Below are positions 1 through 8,110 of a DNA stretch of 64,000 bases, piece by piece (the first letter of the stretch is position 1; each line of letters opens with the position of its first letter). The stretch covers positions 1,331,333 to 1,395,332 of the forward strand of contig NZ_FNYJ01000001.1 in the NCBI RefSeq assembly GCF_900108875.1. Reading direction: 5' to 3'. Below the pieces are notes generated by a model. That model saw nothing but the letters and a program-made list of their open reading frames with translations. It was not told the DNA's origin and did no database searches. Source of the DNA: Pseudomonas sp. NFR16 (GTDB lineage Bacteria; Pseudomonadota; Gammaproteobacteria; Pseudomonadales; Pseudomonadaceae). The position numbers and the translations under genes were made by a program.

Positions 1-118
1 CCCGACTGACACCGGATTGAGTCATGTCCAGCACCTCGGCGGCCTTGACGAAGCTGCCGGTATCGACCACTGCCGAGAGCACGCCCATACCGCTGGCCAA
101 ACGTCCGTCGAATCCCAT
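1..118 (-). CDS. LysR-family transcriptional regulator, N-terminal fragment
   Basis: Only the first 39 codons are inside the window; the gene runs off the left edge on the minus strand. The translated start (MGFDGRLASGMGVL, then SFVKAAEVLDMTQSGVSR) is the typical LysR winged-helix DNA-binding region, with the AA-x-x-L and TQSGVSR recognition-helix pattern. The ATG lies 112 bp from the divergent start of the NmrA-type reductase at 231, the usual LysR arrangement, so it may regulate that gene. The effector-binding domain is not visible, so the ligand cannot be guessed. Confidence 0.85.
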   Translation of the reverse strand, partial: MGFDGRLASGMGVLSAVVDTGSFVKAAEVLDMTQSGVSR

Positions 119-230
119 TGATGACTCCTGATCATTTATCCAATGCCGTCCATGCTATCGGAGAATCGGCCCGACAGGTGCACGCTGTGTGCCTCGGCGA
201 CGCAGGGTCGCCCTTGCAGAGGAAACAGTC

Positions 231-1097
231 ATGTACACCATCATGGGCGTCACCGGTCAGGTTGGCAGCGAAGTCGCGCGTCAATTGCTGAGCTCAGGCC
301 AACCCGTTCGTGCGGTGGTCCGCAACGCTGAAAAGGCACGGCAGTGGGCGGACATGGGTTGCGACATCGCGATCGCGGACGTGGACGATGTCTCATCCTT
401 GACTGACGCTTTTCAAAACAGCGCGGCAGCATTCGTGCTGTTGCCGCCCAATTTCTCGCCGTCGGAGGGGTTTGCGGAAACCCGTCAAATGATTGCCAAC
501 CTTCACGCAGCGCTGAGCGTCTCGCGGCCTGGCAAGATCGTGTGCATCTCAACCATCGGTGCCCAAGCCACGCAACCCAATCTGCTCAATCAATTGCAGC
601 TGCTGGAGCAGAGCCTGAGCACACTGGCGCTGCCAGTGACCTTCCTGCGTCCGGGCTGGTTCATGGAGAACTGTCTGTGGGACATCGAACCTGCCGTGCG
701 CACTGGCGTGATCCCCAGCTTTCTGCAACCGCTGGACAGGGCCGTGCCGATGATTGCAACGGCGGACGTAGGCCGTGTCGCTGCGCAGTTGCTGCAAGAA
801 CACTGGGTGGGAAACCGCATCGTCGAGCTCGAAAGCCAGACGCCCGTGTCACCTGACCAGATCGCCGCAACTTTCACCGAGCTGCTCGGCAAACCGGTGA
901 CCATGCAAGCCGTGCCGCGAGACCAATGGCAGGCGCTGTTCGTGTCCCAGGGCATGAGCAACCCGCTGCCGCGCATGCAGATGTTGGACGGTTTCAATGA
1001 AGGCTGGATTCGCTTTGAGGGCGTGCCGCGCAAGGGCCGCGTCGAGCTGAAAAGCGTGCTCCAGGCACTGCTGGCGCGGCAGGGCCTGGATCGGTAA
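231..1097 (+). CDS. NmrA-like NAD(P)-binding reductase/sensor
   Basis: A 288-residue protein with an N-terminal Rossmann motif, GVTGQVGSEVARQL at about residues 5-18, typical of the NmrA/atypical short-chain dehydrogenase group (quinone reductase QOR2-like and redox-sensing proteins). The classical YxxxK is not obvious, as expected for that group. I take the ATG at 231 because AGAGGAAA lies just upstream and the residues before it in the open frame (from 189) are arginine-rich and unlike the family. It is divergent from a LysR-type regulator, which suggests induction by an electrophile or metabolite. The substrate is unknown. Confidence 0.85.
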   Translation: MYTIMGVTGQVGSEVARQLLSSGQPVRAVVRNAEKARQWADMGCDIAIADVDDVSSLTDAFQNSAAAFVLLPPNFSPSEGFAETRQMIANLHAALSVSRPGKIVCISTIGAQATQPNLLNQLQLLEQSLSTLALPVTFLRPGWFMENCLWDIEPAVRTGVIPSFLQPLDRAVPMIATADVGRVAAQLLQEHWVGNRIVELESQTPVSPDQIAATFTELLGKPVTMQAVPRDQWQALFVSQGMSNPLPRMQMLDGFNEGWIRFEGVPRKGRVELKSVLQALLARQGLDR

Positions 1098-1103
1098 ATG
1101 CAC

Positions 1104-2030
1104 TCAGGCGTGTTCGCTGTCCCAGAAGCGCTTGTACATGCCCAGCTTGCGCTTCAGGGGACGTGACAGGCGGGCCTCTTCCTTGCCCAGCTTGAAGGCC
1201 AGCAACTTGAGGCCGTTGCGCAGGAATGACGACGGCCACAGGTACCAGCGCCGCGCGCCGAGAAAATCCAGCTCCGATTTCACGTAACGAAAGCCCTCGC
1301 CTCTCGCCCCGCCGAAATGGGCATGAATCCAGGATTCGCGGGCCTGAAAAACGCCGATGTCGAAGTACCGTCGAAATTCTTCGCGCAGCGTGTAGTTGTG
1401 CGAATGGCGACAGACCGCCGAACCCTGATACGCCACCTTCCAGTGCGACAGCAGCATCTTGGCCGCCACGTACATGTCCTCGGAGAGGATGACGTGGGGA
1501 GGAAACCCACCTACCGCACGCAACGCATCGCGCCGATAGGCCGCGAAGGAGTTAGACATGAACGGTGTCTTGATGCCGAGCTCGGGGACATCGGCAAGGG
1601 TTTTGACGCGCGACACCGGCGGGTAATTGAACCAGCGCGCATGACTGGCCAGAACCGTGGCGTCCAGATGCGGCAGTTGCCGGCCGCACACCGCACCCAC
1701 CAGCGGATCGTCAAATGGCTCGACGATGTTCTCGATGGCTCGGGGATCTTCCAGATAAGCGTCCTGGGTCAGGTAGACGAAGACGTCATAGCGAGGATGA
1801 GTCTCCGCCATCATTTGCCGGGTGCCGCCATGATTGAACTGCTTGCCATCAATGCGGATCACGTCGGCGCACCGCGCCTGGGCGAGTTCGAAGGTGCCGT
1901 CCGATGAGCTGGAGTCCACGATAAGCGTGTCGAACTCGGCGGTCTGCACCGCGAGGGAATCGAGCAGACGCTCGAGTTCCCGGCGGCCGTTATAGGTGGG
2001 AATCACACAGGCAATGCGCAAGGACTGCAT
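1104..2030 (-). CDS. Glycosyltransferase family 2, rhamnosyltransferase-like
   Basis: A 308-residue GT-A glycosyltransferase. The N-terminus carries the GT2 signature CVIPTYNGRRELERLLDSL, followed by the nucleotide-sugar region IVDSSSSDGT. An SEDMYVAAKML segment and a C-terminal HNYTLREEFRRYFDIGVF block resemble dTDP-rhamnosyltransferases that build O-antigen or exopolysaccharide. The start at 2030 follows a GGAG box; an upstream ATG at 2063 is in frame but less well placed. No other polysaccharide gene adjoins it, so it is an isolated transferase. The sugar specificity is inferred from resemblance only. Confidence 0.8.
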   Translation of the reverse strand: MQSLRIACVIPTYNGRRELERLLDSLAVQTAEFDTLIVDSSSSDGTFELAQARCADVIRIDGKQFNHGGTRQMMAETHPRYDVFVYLTQDAYLEDPRAIENIVEPFDDPLVGAVCGRQLPHLDATVLASHARWFNYPPVSRVKTLADVPELGIKTPFMSNSFAAYRRDALRAVGGFPPHVILSEDMYVAAKMLLSHWKVAYQGSAVCRHSHNYTLREEFRRYFDIGVFQARESWIHAHFGGARGEGFRYVKSELDFLGARRWYLWPSSFLRNGLKLLAFKLGKEEARLSRPLKRKLGMYKRFWDSEHA

Positions 2031-2121
2031 AACAAAACTCCGGGGCAGATGCTCGACGCCCATTTGTCACGACACGCGTTTGAGGGTAGTTCACATTGGC
2101 ACAGATGGATCCAGCCGCTTG

Positions 2122-3339
2122 TCAGCCAAGCACCTCACTCAAAGGGATGAAGTTGAGCAGGTCGCCTTGCGCAACCGTCGTGCCCTCGACGACCTCGATG
2201 AACCCGTCCGCCCATGCGGCACTGCGCAGGACGCCAGAGCTCTGGTTGCGATAAGCGACCAGCCGGCCCTGTTCCAGGCGTCCGCGCAGGTATTCACGGC
2301 GATTGCCCGGCTTGTCCCAGACGAAACCGGCGGGCACCTTGAACTGCAGCGGTTTGACCTGGCGCACGCCCAGCCGGCGCAGCAGGTAAGGCCGCGCCAG
2401 CAGCGCGAAGGTCACCAGCGTCGAAGCCGGATTACCCGGCAGGCCGATCACCGGAAAGCCCCGGAAATGGCCGAATGTCAGCGGTTTGCCCGGCTTGATC
2501 GCCAGTTTCCAGAGGGAGATTTCGCCTTCTTCGCGCAATGCGTGACCCAGGAAATCCGCCTCTCCAACCGAAACGCCTCCGGTGGAGAGGATCAGGTCGA
2601 CATCGTTCAGTGCGCCCAGCGCCGTCCGAGTCTTGCCAAGGTCGTCGGGAAGAATGCCCGCATCCACCACCTCGCAGCCCAGACGTTCAAGCCAACTGCA
2701 CAGCAACACCCGATTGCTGTTGTAGATCTGCCCCGGGCCCAGAGGCTGGCCGGGCTCGATCAACTCATCGCCGGTGGAGAGCACCGCGACGCGTGCGCGG
2801 CGCACCACCTGCAACTGGCCGAAACCCATCGTCGCGGCAAGGCCCAGCTCGATCGGACCAAGCATCGTGCCTGCTTCCAGCACCTTGTCGCCGACAGTGG
2901 TTTCCTGCCCCTTCGGGCGAATGTTCTGACCGACATTCAGCGGCTCGATAAAACGCACGCGATCATCGCTCTGCACCTCGGCGTTCTCTTGCATCTCCAC
3001 GCAGTCAGCGCCGTCGGGCACTGGCGCGCCGGTAAATATCCTGGCGCACGTGCCCGGCAGCAGAGGCTCGGGCGCCTGTCCGGCGAAAATCCGCTGGCTG
3101 ACCGGCAGCGGCTCGCCGGTCCAGTCCGCCGCGCGCAAGGCATAGCCATCCATCGCGCTGTTCGGCCACGGCGGCAGATCGAGGGTCGAAACCAGATCAT
3201 CGGCGAGAATTCGGCCCTGCGCCTGGGCCAGAGAGACGCTTTCACGCTCTCGGATCGGCGCCCCTTCGGCCAGGCGCATCAGCCGCTCCATGGCCGCTTC
3301 AACCGGCATCAGGCCGGGCATGTCAGGCTTGGTCATCAA
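2122..3339 (-). CDS. moeA: Molybdopterin molybdenumtransferase MoeA
   Basis: A 405-residue protein of the usual MoeA length. It inserts molybdate into adenylylated molybdopterin in the last common step of molybdenum cofactor synthesis, in the cytoplasm. Visible landmarks are PPWPNSAMDGYALR near residues 55-70, IFTGAPVPDGAD, VLSTGDELIEPG, the MoCF-binding-like block ILSTGGVSVGEADF and GLPGNPAS. It lies 3 bp downstream of moaB on the same strand, so the two are almost certainly one transcript. The divergent mobA at 3962 completes a local cofactor-finishing cluster. Confidence 0.95.
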   Translation of the reverse strand: MMTKPDMPGLMPVEAAMERLMRLAEGAPIRERESVSLAQAQGRILADDLVSTLDLPPWPNSAMDGYALRAADWTGEPLPVSQRIFAGQAPEPLLPGTCARIFTGAPVPDGADCVEMQENAEVQSDDRVRFIEPLNVGQNIRPKGQETTVGDKVLEAGTMLGPIELGLAATMGFGQLQVVRRARVAVLSTGDELIEPGQPLGPGQIYNSNRVLLCSWLERLGCEVVDAGILPDDLGKTRTALGALNDVDLILSTGGVSVGEADFLGHALREEGEISLWKLAIKPGKPLTFGHFRGFPVIGLPGNPASTLVTFALLARPYLLRRLGVRQVKPLQFKVPAGFVWDKPGNRREYLRGRLEQGRLVAYRNQSSGVLRSAAWADGFIEVVEGTTVAQGDLLNFIPLSEVLG

Positions 3340-3342
3340 ACA

Positions 3343-3882
3343 TCACCCACGGGTCGCACACGGCTCGGCTTTCTTCAGATGCGGCACGAAATTGCACGGG
3401 CGGAAACTGTTGTTCAACTGGTCGGCGAGAATGCCATCCCAACCGGTACGCACCGCATTGGTCGAGCCCGGCAGGCAGCAGACCAGCGTGCCATTGGCAA
3501 GGCCCGCCAGCGCACGAGACTGAATGGTGGAGCTGCCGATGTCCGGCACGGAAATCTGCCGGAACAGCTCGCCAAAGCCGTCCACTTGTTTGTCCAGCAG
3601 GCAGGCCACGGCTTCTGGCGTGCTGTCACGGCCGGTAAAGCCGGTGCCGCCGGTGATCAGCACGACCTGAACCTGGTCATCGGCAATCCAGGTCGCGACC
3701 TGGGCGCGAATCTTGTAGAGGTCATCCTTGAGCAGCACGCGCTCGATCAGCCCGTGACCGGCAGCGGTCAGGCGGTCGACGAACATCTGCCCGGACGTAT
3801 CGGTTTCGAACGTGCGGGTGTCGCTGACCGTCAAAACGGCAATATTCAAAGGTACGAAAGGTGTGTCTGCCTTGGCGTTCAT
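3343..3882 (-). CDS. moaB: Molybdenum cofactor biosynthesis protein MoaB
   Basis: A 179-residue MoCF-binding-domain protein. Key segments are NIAVLTVSDTRTFETDTSG near the N-terminus, the molybdopterin-binding ITGGTGFTGRDSTPEA near residues 77-92, and a conserved LPGSTNAV turn towards the end. Enterobacterial MoaB is close to MogA in sequence but its step is less certain; adenylylation of molybdopterin is the likely role if no mogA is present. It is the first gene of a moaB-moeA pair. The upstream ribosome-binding site is weak. Confidence 0.92.
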   Translation of the reverse strand: MNAKADTPFVPLNIAVLTVSDTRTFETDTSGQMFVDRLTAAGHGLIERVLLKDDLYKIRAQVATWIADDQVQVVLITGGTGFTGRDSTPEAVACLLDKQVDGFGELFRQISVPDIGSSTIQSRALAGLANGTLVCCLPGSTNAVRTGWDGILADQLNNSFRPCNFVPHLKKAEPCATRG

Positions 3883-3961
3883 CGGCTAGGTCCGGTTGTA
3901 GAGGAAACAGTGCGGTGTTATATCACAGCACCCTTATTTTTCCGCGCTGACCGAGTTCGTC

Positions 3962-4555
3962 ATGACCCCTTTCGATGCCCTTGCTCCCTGTTCGATACTG
4001 CTGCTGGCCGGAGGTCACGGACAACGCATGGGCGGGCTCGACAAGGGACTGATTCCGTGGCGCGGGGCGCCGTTGATCGAGCACCTGCATCGCCTGGTGC
4101 GGCCGTTGACCGATGACCTGATCATCTCCTGCAATCGCAATCGCGAGCAGTACGCGGCGTTTGCCGATCAACTGGTGCAGGACGATGAAGCCGGTTTTCC
4201 GGGGCCGTATGCGGGCATTCGTGCAGGGCTTGCCGCGGCCCGTCATGCCTTTCTGCTGGTCATGCCGTGCGACACGCCGTTGCTCGACCGTGCGCTGCTG
4301 GAAGGTCTGCTGCGTACAGCCATCGCCCACCCGACAAAACCGGTGATGGTGCGCCAGGGCGAGCAATGGGAGCCGCTGCTGTGCTGCATCCCGGTCAGTC
4401 ACGCGCACGTGTTCGAACGTCACTGGCAACAAGGCCAGCGCAGCCCGAGGCGGACCATGGCTGAACTGGGCGCGGTGGCGCTGCAGTGCGACGCCGGAGA
4501 CCCTCGACTGGCGAATCTCAATACGCCGCAATTACTGACACAGATCACACCCTGA
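3962..4555 (+). CDS. mobA: Molybdenum cofactor guanylyltransferase MobA
   Basis: A 197-residue nucleotidyltransferase that attaches GMP to Mo-molybdopterin to give the bis-MGD cofactor used by DMSO-reductase-family enzymes such as nitrate reductase and formate dehydrogenase. The N-terminal [20 protein letters not shown] is the signature GTP-binding loop with its Gly-rich turn and lysine, and [12 protein letters not shown] and MPCDTPLL (metal-binding aspartate) follow in the expected order. Length matches the family. It is divergent from moaB, 79 bp apart, so one intergenic region probably drives both arms. Confidence 0.95.
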   Translation: MTPFDALAPCSILLLAGGHGQRMGGLDKGLIPWRGAPLIEHLHRLVRPLTDDLIISCNRNREQYAAFADQLVQDDEAGFPGPYAGIRAGLAAARHAFLLVMPCDTPLLDRALLEGLLRTAIAHPTKPVMVRQGEQWEPLLCCIPVSHAHVFERHWQQGQRSPRRTMAELGAVALQCDAGDPRLANLNTPQLLTQITP

Positions 4556-4644
4556 CGGGCTTGGGCATGTTTCATGGAACTTTGCTGACGCGGCTTACGT
4601 CAGAAACATCACTACACAAAGAATCATCTCTTGGAGACACAGTA

Positions 4645-4869
4645 ATGAAACAACGGACTATTCCTGCCGCCTTCCTGCTCGCATTGAGCCTCGCCGGTCT
4701 TGCTGGCTGCTCGTCGCCCACTGTGATCACCTTGAACGATGGCCGTGAAATTCAGGCAACCGACGCGCCTAAATACGACGAAGAATCCGGCTTCTATGAG
4801 TTCAAGCAACTGGACGGTAAAGAAACCCGTATCAACAAGGATCAGGTTCGTACTGTCAAAGAGCTGTGA
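4645..4869 (+). CDS. YgdI/YgdR-family small lipoprotein
   Basis: A 74-residue protein with a signal peptide ending in the lipobox LAGC (cysteine at about residue 23). The mature part is a single small SH3-like fold of the YgdI/YgdR (DUF903) type, with the pattern ITLNDGREIQATDAPKYDEESG and FYEFKQLDGKETRINKDQV. The ATG at 4645 follows GGAGA at a good distance; a longer open frame starting at 4486 overlaps mobA and is not the gene. The protein is probably anchored in the outer or inner membrane; its function is unknown. A strong terminator follows directly. Confidence 0.9.
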   Translation: MKQRTIPAAFLLALSLAGLAGCSSPTVITLNDGREIQATDAPKYDEESGFYEFKQLDGKETRINKDQVRTVKEL

Positions 4870-4878
4870 TTCCAGCTT

Positions 4879-4912
4879 GAAAAAAGACCCGCCATCGTGC
4901 GGGTCTTTTTTT
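4879..4912. terminator. Bidirectional intrinsic terminator
   Basis: The stem GACCCGC / GCGGGTC is flanked by an A-run on the left and eight T residues on the right. It ends the lipoprotein gene (+) and, read in reverse, the convergent pseudouridine synthase gene (-). Confidence 0.9.
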
Positions 4913-4931
4913 GCCTGCCGATTGAACCGTG

Positions 4932-5822
4932 TTACCAGTCAAGGGTGATCCGGCTCTCGAAAATCCGCGCCTCGCCATTTACCGGATCGACGAAGCGCAA
5001 CCCTTGCGCCAGCAGTTTCAGGGGGTTTGCGTAATCATCCACGGCGTCCTTGACCACGTCCGGGTAGAACGGGTCGTTGCAGATCCCTGCCCCCAACGCC
5101 GCCATGTGCACGCGCAACTGGTGCTTTTTCCCGGTGACCGGATACAGGCTGTAGCGCCACAGATCGCCATTACGCTCGGCGACCTCGACGCGGGTTTCGG
5201 TGTTGCTCTGGCCTTGCCCTTCCTGCATGCGAAAAAACGGCTCACCCTCCACCAGCCGGCTTTTGTGCACCCGAGGGAATGTCAGGTGCGGCAATGCTTT
5301 GGCGATGGCTTCGTAGCGCTTTTCAACCTGGCGCGTGGGAAACAGCGACTGATACGCCGAGCGGGTCTGTTTGTTGGCGGAGAACAGCACCAGCCCTGCG
5401 GTGTGCCGGTCAATGCGGTGCAAAGGAACCAGATCGGGGTTGTCCAGCGTGCGGATCAGTCGCCGCAGCAGGGTCTGCTCGACGTATTCGCCAGAGGGCG
5501 TCACCGGTAGAAAATGCGGTTTGTCCGCCACCACCAGATGCTCATCGGCGTAGAGAATCGTCTCCTGCACAGGGATGGGTGTCTCATTGGGCACTTCGCG
5601 AAAATAATGGATGCGCAAGCCTTCCCGGTAAGCCAGCTCCGCCGAAATCGGCTGACCATCGCCGTCCAGCACCCTGCCCCGCGCAATACGGTCCTGCCAC
5701 TGCGCACGGCTGATGGCGCTGAAACGCTCGCACAGGCAATCGAGGACGGTCTGCCAAGGGCCAGGCGGCAAGTACAACGTGCTGGCCTGGCTGTTGGCGG
5801 CGTTGAAAACTGGTTCGGACAT
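4932..5822 (-). CDS. RluA-family pseudouridine synthase
   Basis: A 296-residue enzyme that isomerises uridine to pseudouridine in rRNA or tRNA. The catalytic motif HRIDRHTAG places the nucleophilic aspartate at about residue 138. Supporting blocks are YADEHLVVADKP before it and KKHQLRVHMAALG after it, in the usual RluA order, preceded by a short S4-like region (residues about 24-75). I start at MSEPVF (5822); an in-frame ATG at 5837 would add five residues. The exact RNA site modified cannot be read from the sequence. It converges on the lipoprotein gene at a shared terminator. Confidence 0.9.
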   Translation of the reverse strand: MSEPVFNAANSQASTLYLPPGPWQTVLDCLCERFSAISRAQWQDRIARGRVLDGDGQPISAELAYREGLRIHYFREVPNETPIPVQETILYADEHLVVADKPHFLPVTPSGEYVEQTLLRRLIRTLDNPDLVPLHRIDRHTAGLVLFSANKQTRSAYQSLFPTRQVEKRYEAIAKALPHLTFPRVHKSRLVEGEPFFRMQEGQGQSNTETRVEVAERNGDLWRYSLYPVTGKKHQLRVHMAALGAGICNDPFYPDVVKDAVDDYANPLKLLAQGLRFVDPVNGEARIFESRITLDW

Positions 5823-6038
5823 GGAAGGCTCGAGCAAAAGGCGGACGTGACGAAGCCGACATTATTGCTCGACCGGGTCTTGATGCGCGAGCGGCCATGC
5901 TTTCGCCTAAGGCCGAAGGCTCTGTTGCAGGGCTTTGCGCACCGCGCGACGTTATGTCGCAGCGAGAAACAGCACCAGTCATCAGACAACTACATGACAG
6001 CAGTGGATGGGCAAATTGATTTGTTCTAAAATGTTGCT

Positions 6039-6155
6039 AAATCGGCAAGCAGGCGCGAAACCGAGCGAGTCACGGCAATGATCGTGATCGAAACCGAAAA
6101 CGCCTGCCAGACCTGAAATCATAAAAAGAAAGCCCGTCCTAGACGGGCTTTTTTC
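6039..6155 (+). ncRNA. Probable small RNA ending at an orphan terminator
   Basis: No protein gene on the plus strand precedes the strong terminator at 6131-6154. Just upstream lies a -10-like TAAAAT (6027-6032), which would start a transcript near 6039. The roughly 115-nt RNA would have a closing stem GCAGGCG (6049-6055) with CGCCTGC (6101-6107) around two copies of GAAACCGA and a CACG/CGTG hairpin. It would then have a single-stranded A-rich stretch and the terminator, a layout typical of trans-acting small RNAs. I do not recognise the family. Seen: the structure and terminator. Inferred: that it is transcribed. Confidence 0.5.
6131..6154 (+). terminator. Intrinsic terminator with no upstream gene
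   Basis: AGCCCGTC pairs with GACGGGCT through a CTA loop and is followed by six T residues. The nearest upstream plus-strand gene ends at 4869 behind its own terminator, so this one most likely ends a small RNA. Confidence 0.85.
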
Positions 6156-6285
6156 GTTTTCAGCGTTTGTTCGGCGCAGTCACTGCGCGAACGCCGGGGT
6201 TAATACGTCGGCACTGAAGGCTCGCGACCGCACCGGTCTTCCACTGCCCACGACAGATTTTGTATTTCAACTTTGAGGTTACGCC

Positions 6286-6552
6286 ATGCTGGTTCAACTG
6301 TTTCAATGGATCAAACGTCTCTCCACCGGCACCCCTGCCGAAAATGACGAAAACTACTCCCAATCGTTCTCCAACGAAGACAGCGATGTCGGTCGCTGGA
6401 CCTTCATGTCGGTGTTCATCATCTTTACCCTGAGCCTGTACATCGTCGCCGGCCTTGGCTACTACGCCAAAGTGCACGTCTGGGACGGCATGAGCGATGC
6501 GCAGAAAGAAGCGGTGGCCAAGGCAATGGTCGTCGACACTCAGTACCTCTGA
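6286..6552 (+). CDS. Small single-pass membrane protein, function unknown
   Basis: An 88-residue protein with an acidic, polar N-terminal half (residues about 15-37), one membrane segment FMSVFIIFTLSLYIVAGLGYY (about 40-60), and a short hydrophilic tail with SDAQKEAVAKAM. I do not recognise the family. The gene stands alone between a terminator and the convergent glutaredoxin-like gene. Reading-frame quality, codon use and the predicted membrane helix support it being real. The upstream GAGGTTACGCC is a modest ribosome-binding site. Confidence 0.7.
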   Translation: MLVQLFQWIKRLSTGTPAENDENYSQSFSNEDSDVGRWTFMSVFIIFTLSLYIVAGLGYYAKVHVWDGMSDAQKEAVAKAMVVDTQYL

Positions 6553-6591
6553 GCCCCGCTTCACGTCTCGCTTTTCACTCGCCCGCAGGCT

Positions 6592-6834
6592 TCAGGTCCG
6601 GGCGAGAAACACCACCACCTGCCCGGCGTCGAATGGCCAGTCCAGCTCGGCGCCGGTGTCGGTGCGCCGCAACACCGGAATCCTCAAGCCGTACGTTTCG
6701 TTGAGGGACTCGCTCTCGGCGATATCGACCAGTTCCACCAGCAGGCCGTGCTCCACCAGCGGCATCAATTCGGCCTCGGCCACTTCACACAAATGACAAC
6801 CCAGGGTTCCGAACAGTTGGCATTCCGGCGGCAT
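6592..6834 (-). CDS. Glutaredoxin-like protein (DUF836 type)
   Basis: An 80-residue thioredoxin-fold protein. The N-terminus QLFGTLGCHLCEVAEAEL carries a CxxC redox pair (C-H-L-C), and YGLRIPVLRR supplies the cis-proline loop expected of the fold. These small proteins are found next to many housekeeping genes and are thought to act in thiol-disulfide exchange, but no substrate is established. GAGGG lies before the ATG. The gene is followed at 6880 by an acyltransferase on the same strand, with no sign that they act together. Confidence 0.85.
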   Translation of the reverse strand: MPPECQLFGTLGCHLCEVAEAELMPLVEHGLLVELVDIAESESLNETYGLRIPVLRRTDTGAELDWPFDAGQVVVFLART

Positions 6835-6879
6835 GGCGTGACCCTCTGAGCGCAGAATTTCAAGGGATGGATCGCTATT

Positions 6880-7965
6880 TTAGGCCCGCCCCGAAATACC
6901 GTCGAGCCTGAAGCGCCGTCTGGAAAAGTCGTTGGAGCGGTCCAGCACAGGCTTCTCGAAGCATCGATAGCCGACCCATCCGTAACACAGCACCGCGACC
7001 ATCATCACGGACGCAAACAAGGCGTTGTCGAGCAGGCTGTCGGGCCTGACGCCGATGAGCTGCCAGACCCGCCCGATGACCCCAAGCACCAGCAAGTGCG
7101 ACAGGTAAACGGTGTAGGACATGTCCCCCACTGCAACCAGAAACGCGGGCATCCGCACGTGCCGCCTGCGCTCGAGCAACGCCAGCGAAAAGACCAATGT
7201 CCCGAACACCAGACTGACCGCGAACATGCGCAGCATCCCTTGGTCGTCGAACAGTCGGTAATAGCCGATCAAGCCGATCCCGGGCAGCAGGGCGACGGCC
7301 AGTGCGGCACCGACGGCAGTGGTGGGAATGCGCGCACTGTGAGGGCTGTAGAACAGCAACGCCAGCGCGACGCCGGCAATGAACTCCAGCGCATAGGGAT
7401 GCAGCATGATTTTCAGCGCGGAATTGTAGTCCTGCCAGTTTTCGACACGGTTGAATGCCACCAGGATCAGCGCCCACGCGCTCAGAAACAGCGGCAGCCA
7501 GCGCTCGCGAAAGCCCATCAGCACCGTGAACACCAGATAGAACCACAGCTCGAACAGCAACGACCACGCGACAATCACCAGCAGCACTTTGTCATTGGGC
7601 AGCAACAGAAAGGACATCAGCACATTTGAAGAACCGTGGCTGCTGTTGACCATTCCCGGCATCGCCAGAGCCACCGCAAGGGTGATGAAGAAGTACAGCC
7701 AATAGGTGGGATAAATCCGCGAGACACGATTGAAAAGGAACCGTTTGGACTCGGACAGTTTCTGAAAGCGCCCGCGACTGACGATCACCATCACGAAGCC
7801 GCTGATGATGAAGAACAGGTCGACGCCCAGCTGAAAGAAATCCAGCAGCGGCGGCAACAGAATGTCACCGCCGGAATATTTGTGCTCCACCGCCGTCATG
7901 TGGAACAGCACGACACCCAGTACCGCCACGCCCCTCAAGCCCTGCAGGGAATAAATGCGCTCCAT
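6880..7965 (-). CDS. Acyltransferase 3 family membrane protein (OafA/YrhL type)
   Basis: A 361-residue integral membrane O-acyltransferase. It begins IYSLQGLRGVAVLGVVLFH, the family's first helix with the conserved R-G-x-A and histidine, followed by FFIISGFVM and about ten predicted membrane helices. Members transfer acetyl or other acyl groups to sugars of LPS, exopolysaccharide or other envelope glycans. There is no SGNH domain. It has no polysaccharide partner next door, but the GT2 gene at 1104 and the glycan operon at 49 kb are possible sources of substrate. Substrate unknown. Confidence 0.9.
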   Translation of the reverse strand: MERIYSLQGLRGVAVLGVVLFHMTAVEHKYSGGDILLPPLLDFFQLGVDLFFIISGFVMVIVSRGRFQKLSESKRFLFNRVSRIYPTYWLYFFITLAVALAMPGMVNSSHGSSNVLMSFLLLPNDKVLLVIVAWSLLFELWFYLVFTVLMGFRERWLPLFLSAWALILVAFNRVENWQDYNSALKIMLHPYALEFIAGVALALLFYSPHSARIPTTAVGAALAVALLPGIGLIGYYRLFDDQGMLRMFAVSLVFGTLVFSLALLERRRHVRMPAFLVAVGDMSYTVYLSHLLVLGVIGRVWQLIGVRPDSLLDNALFASVMMVAVLCYGWVGYRCFEKPVLDRSNDFSRRRFRLDGISGRA

Positions 7966-8110
7966 CGACCGCTCCTACTGCTGACCGACGCCCAATGGGC
8001 TCGACAAATCAAGGATGATGTCCGCGTCGTCGGCCTGCTGCCGGCAACACCCGGGCCAGACTCACCGCCCGCACGCGGGGGTAATCATAGCCAAGCACGG
8101 GCGCTGCGTC

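Noticed and set aside
1996..4116. A 706-codon open frame on the plus strand
   Set aside because: It lies antisense to moeA and moaB, which match known families in full; the antisense frame has no domain and a composition typical of shadow ORFs in GC-rich DNA.
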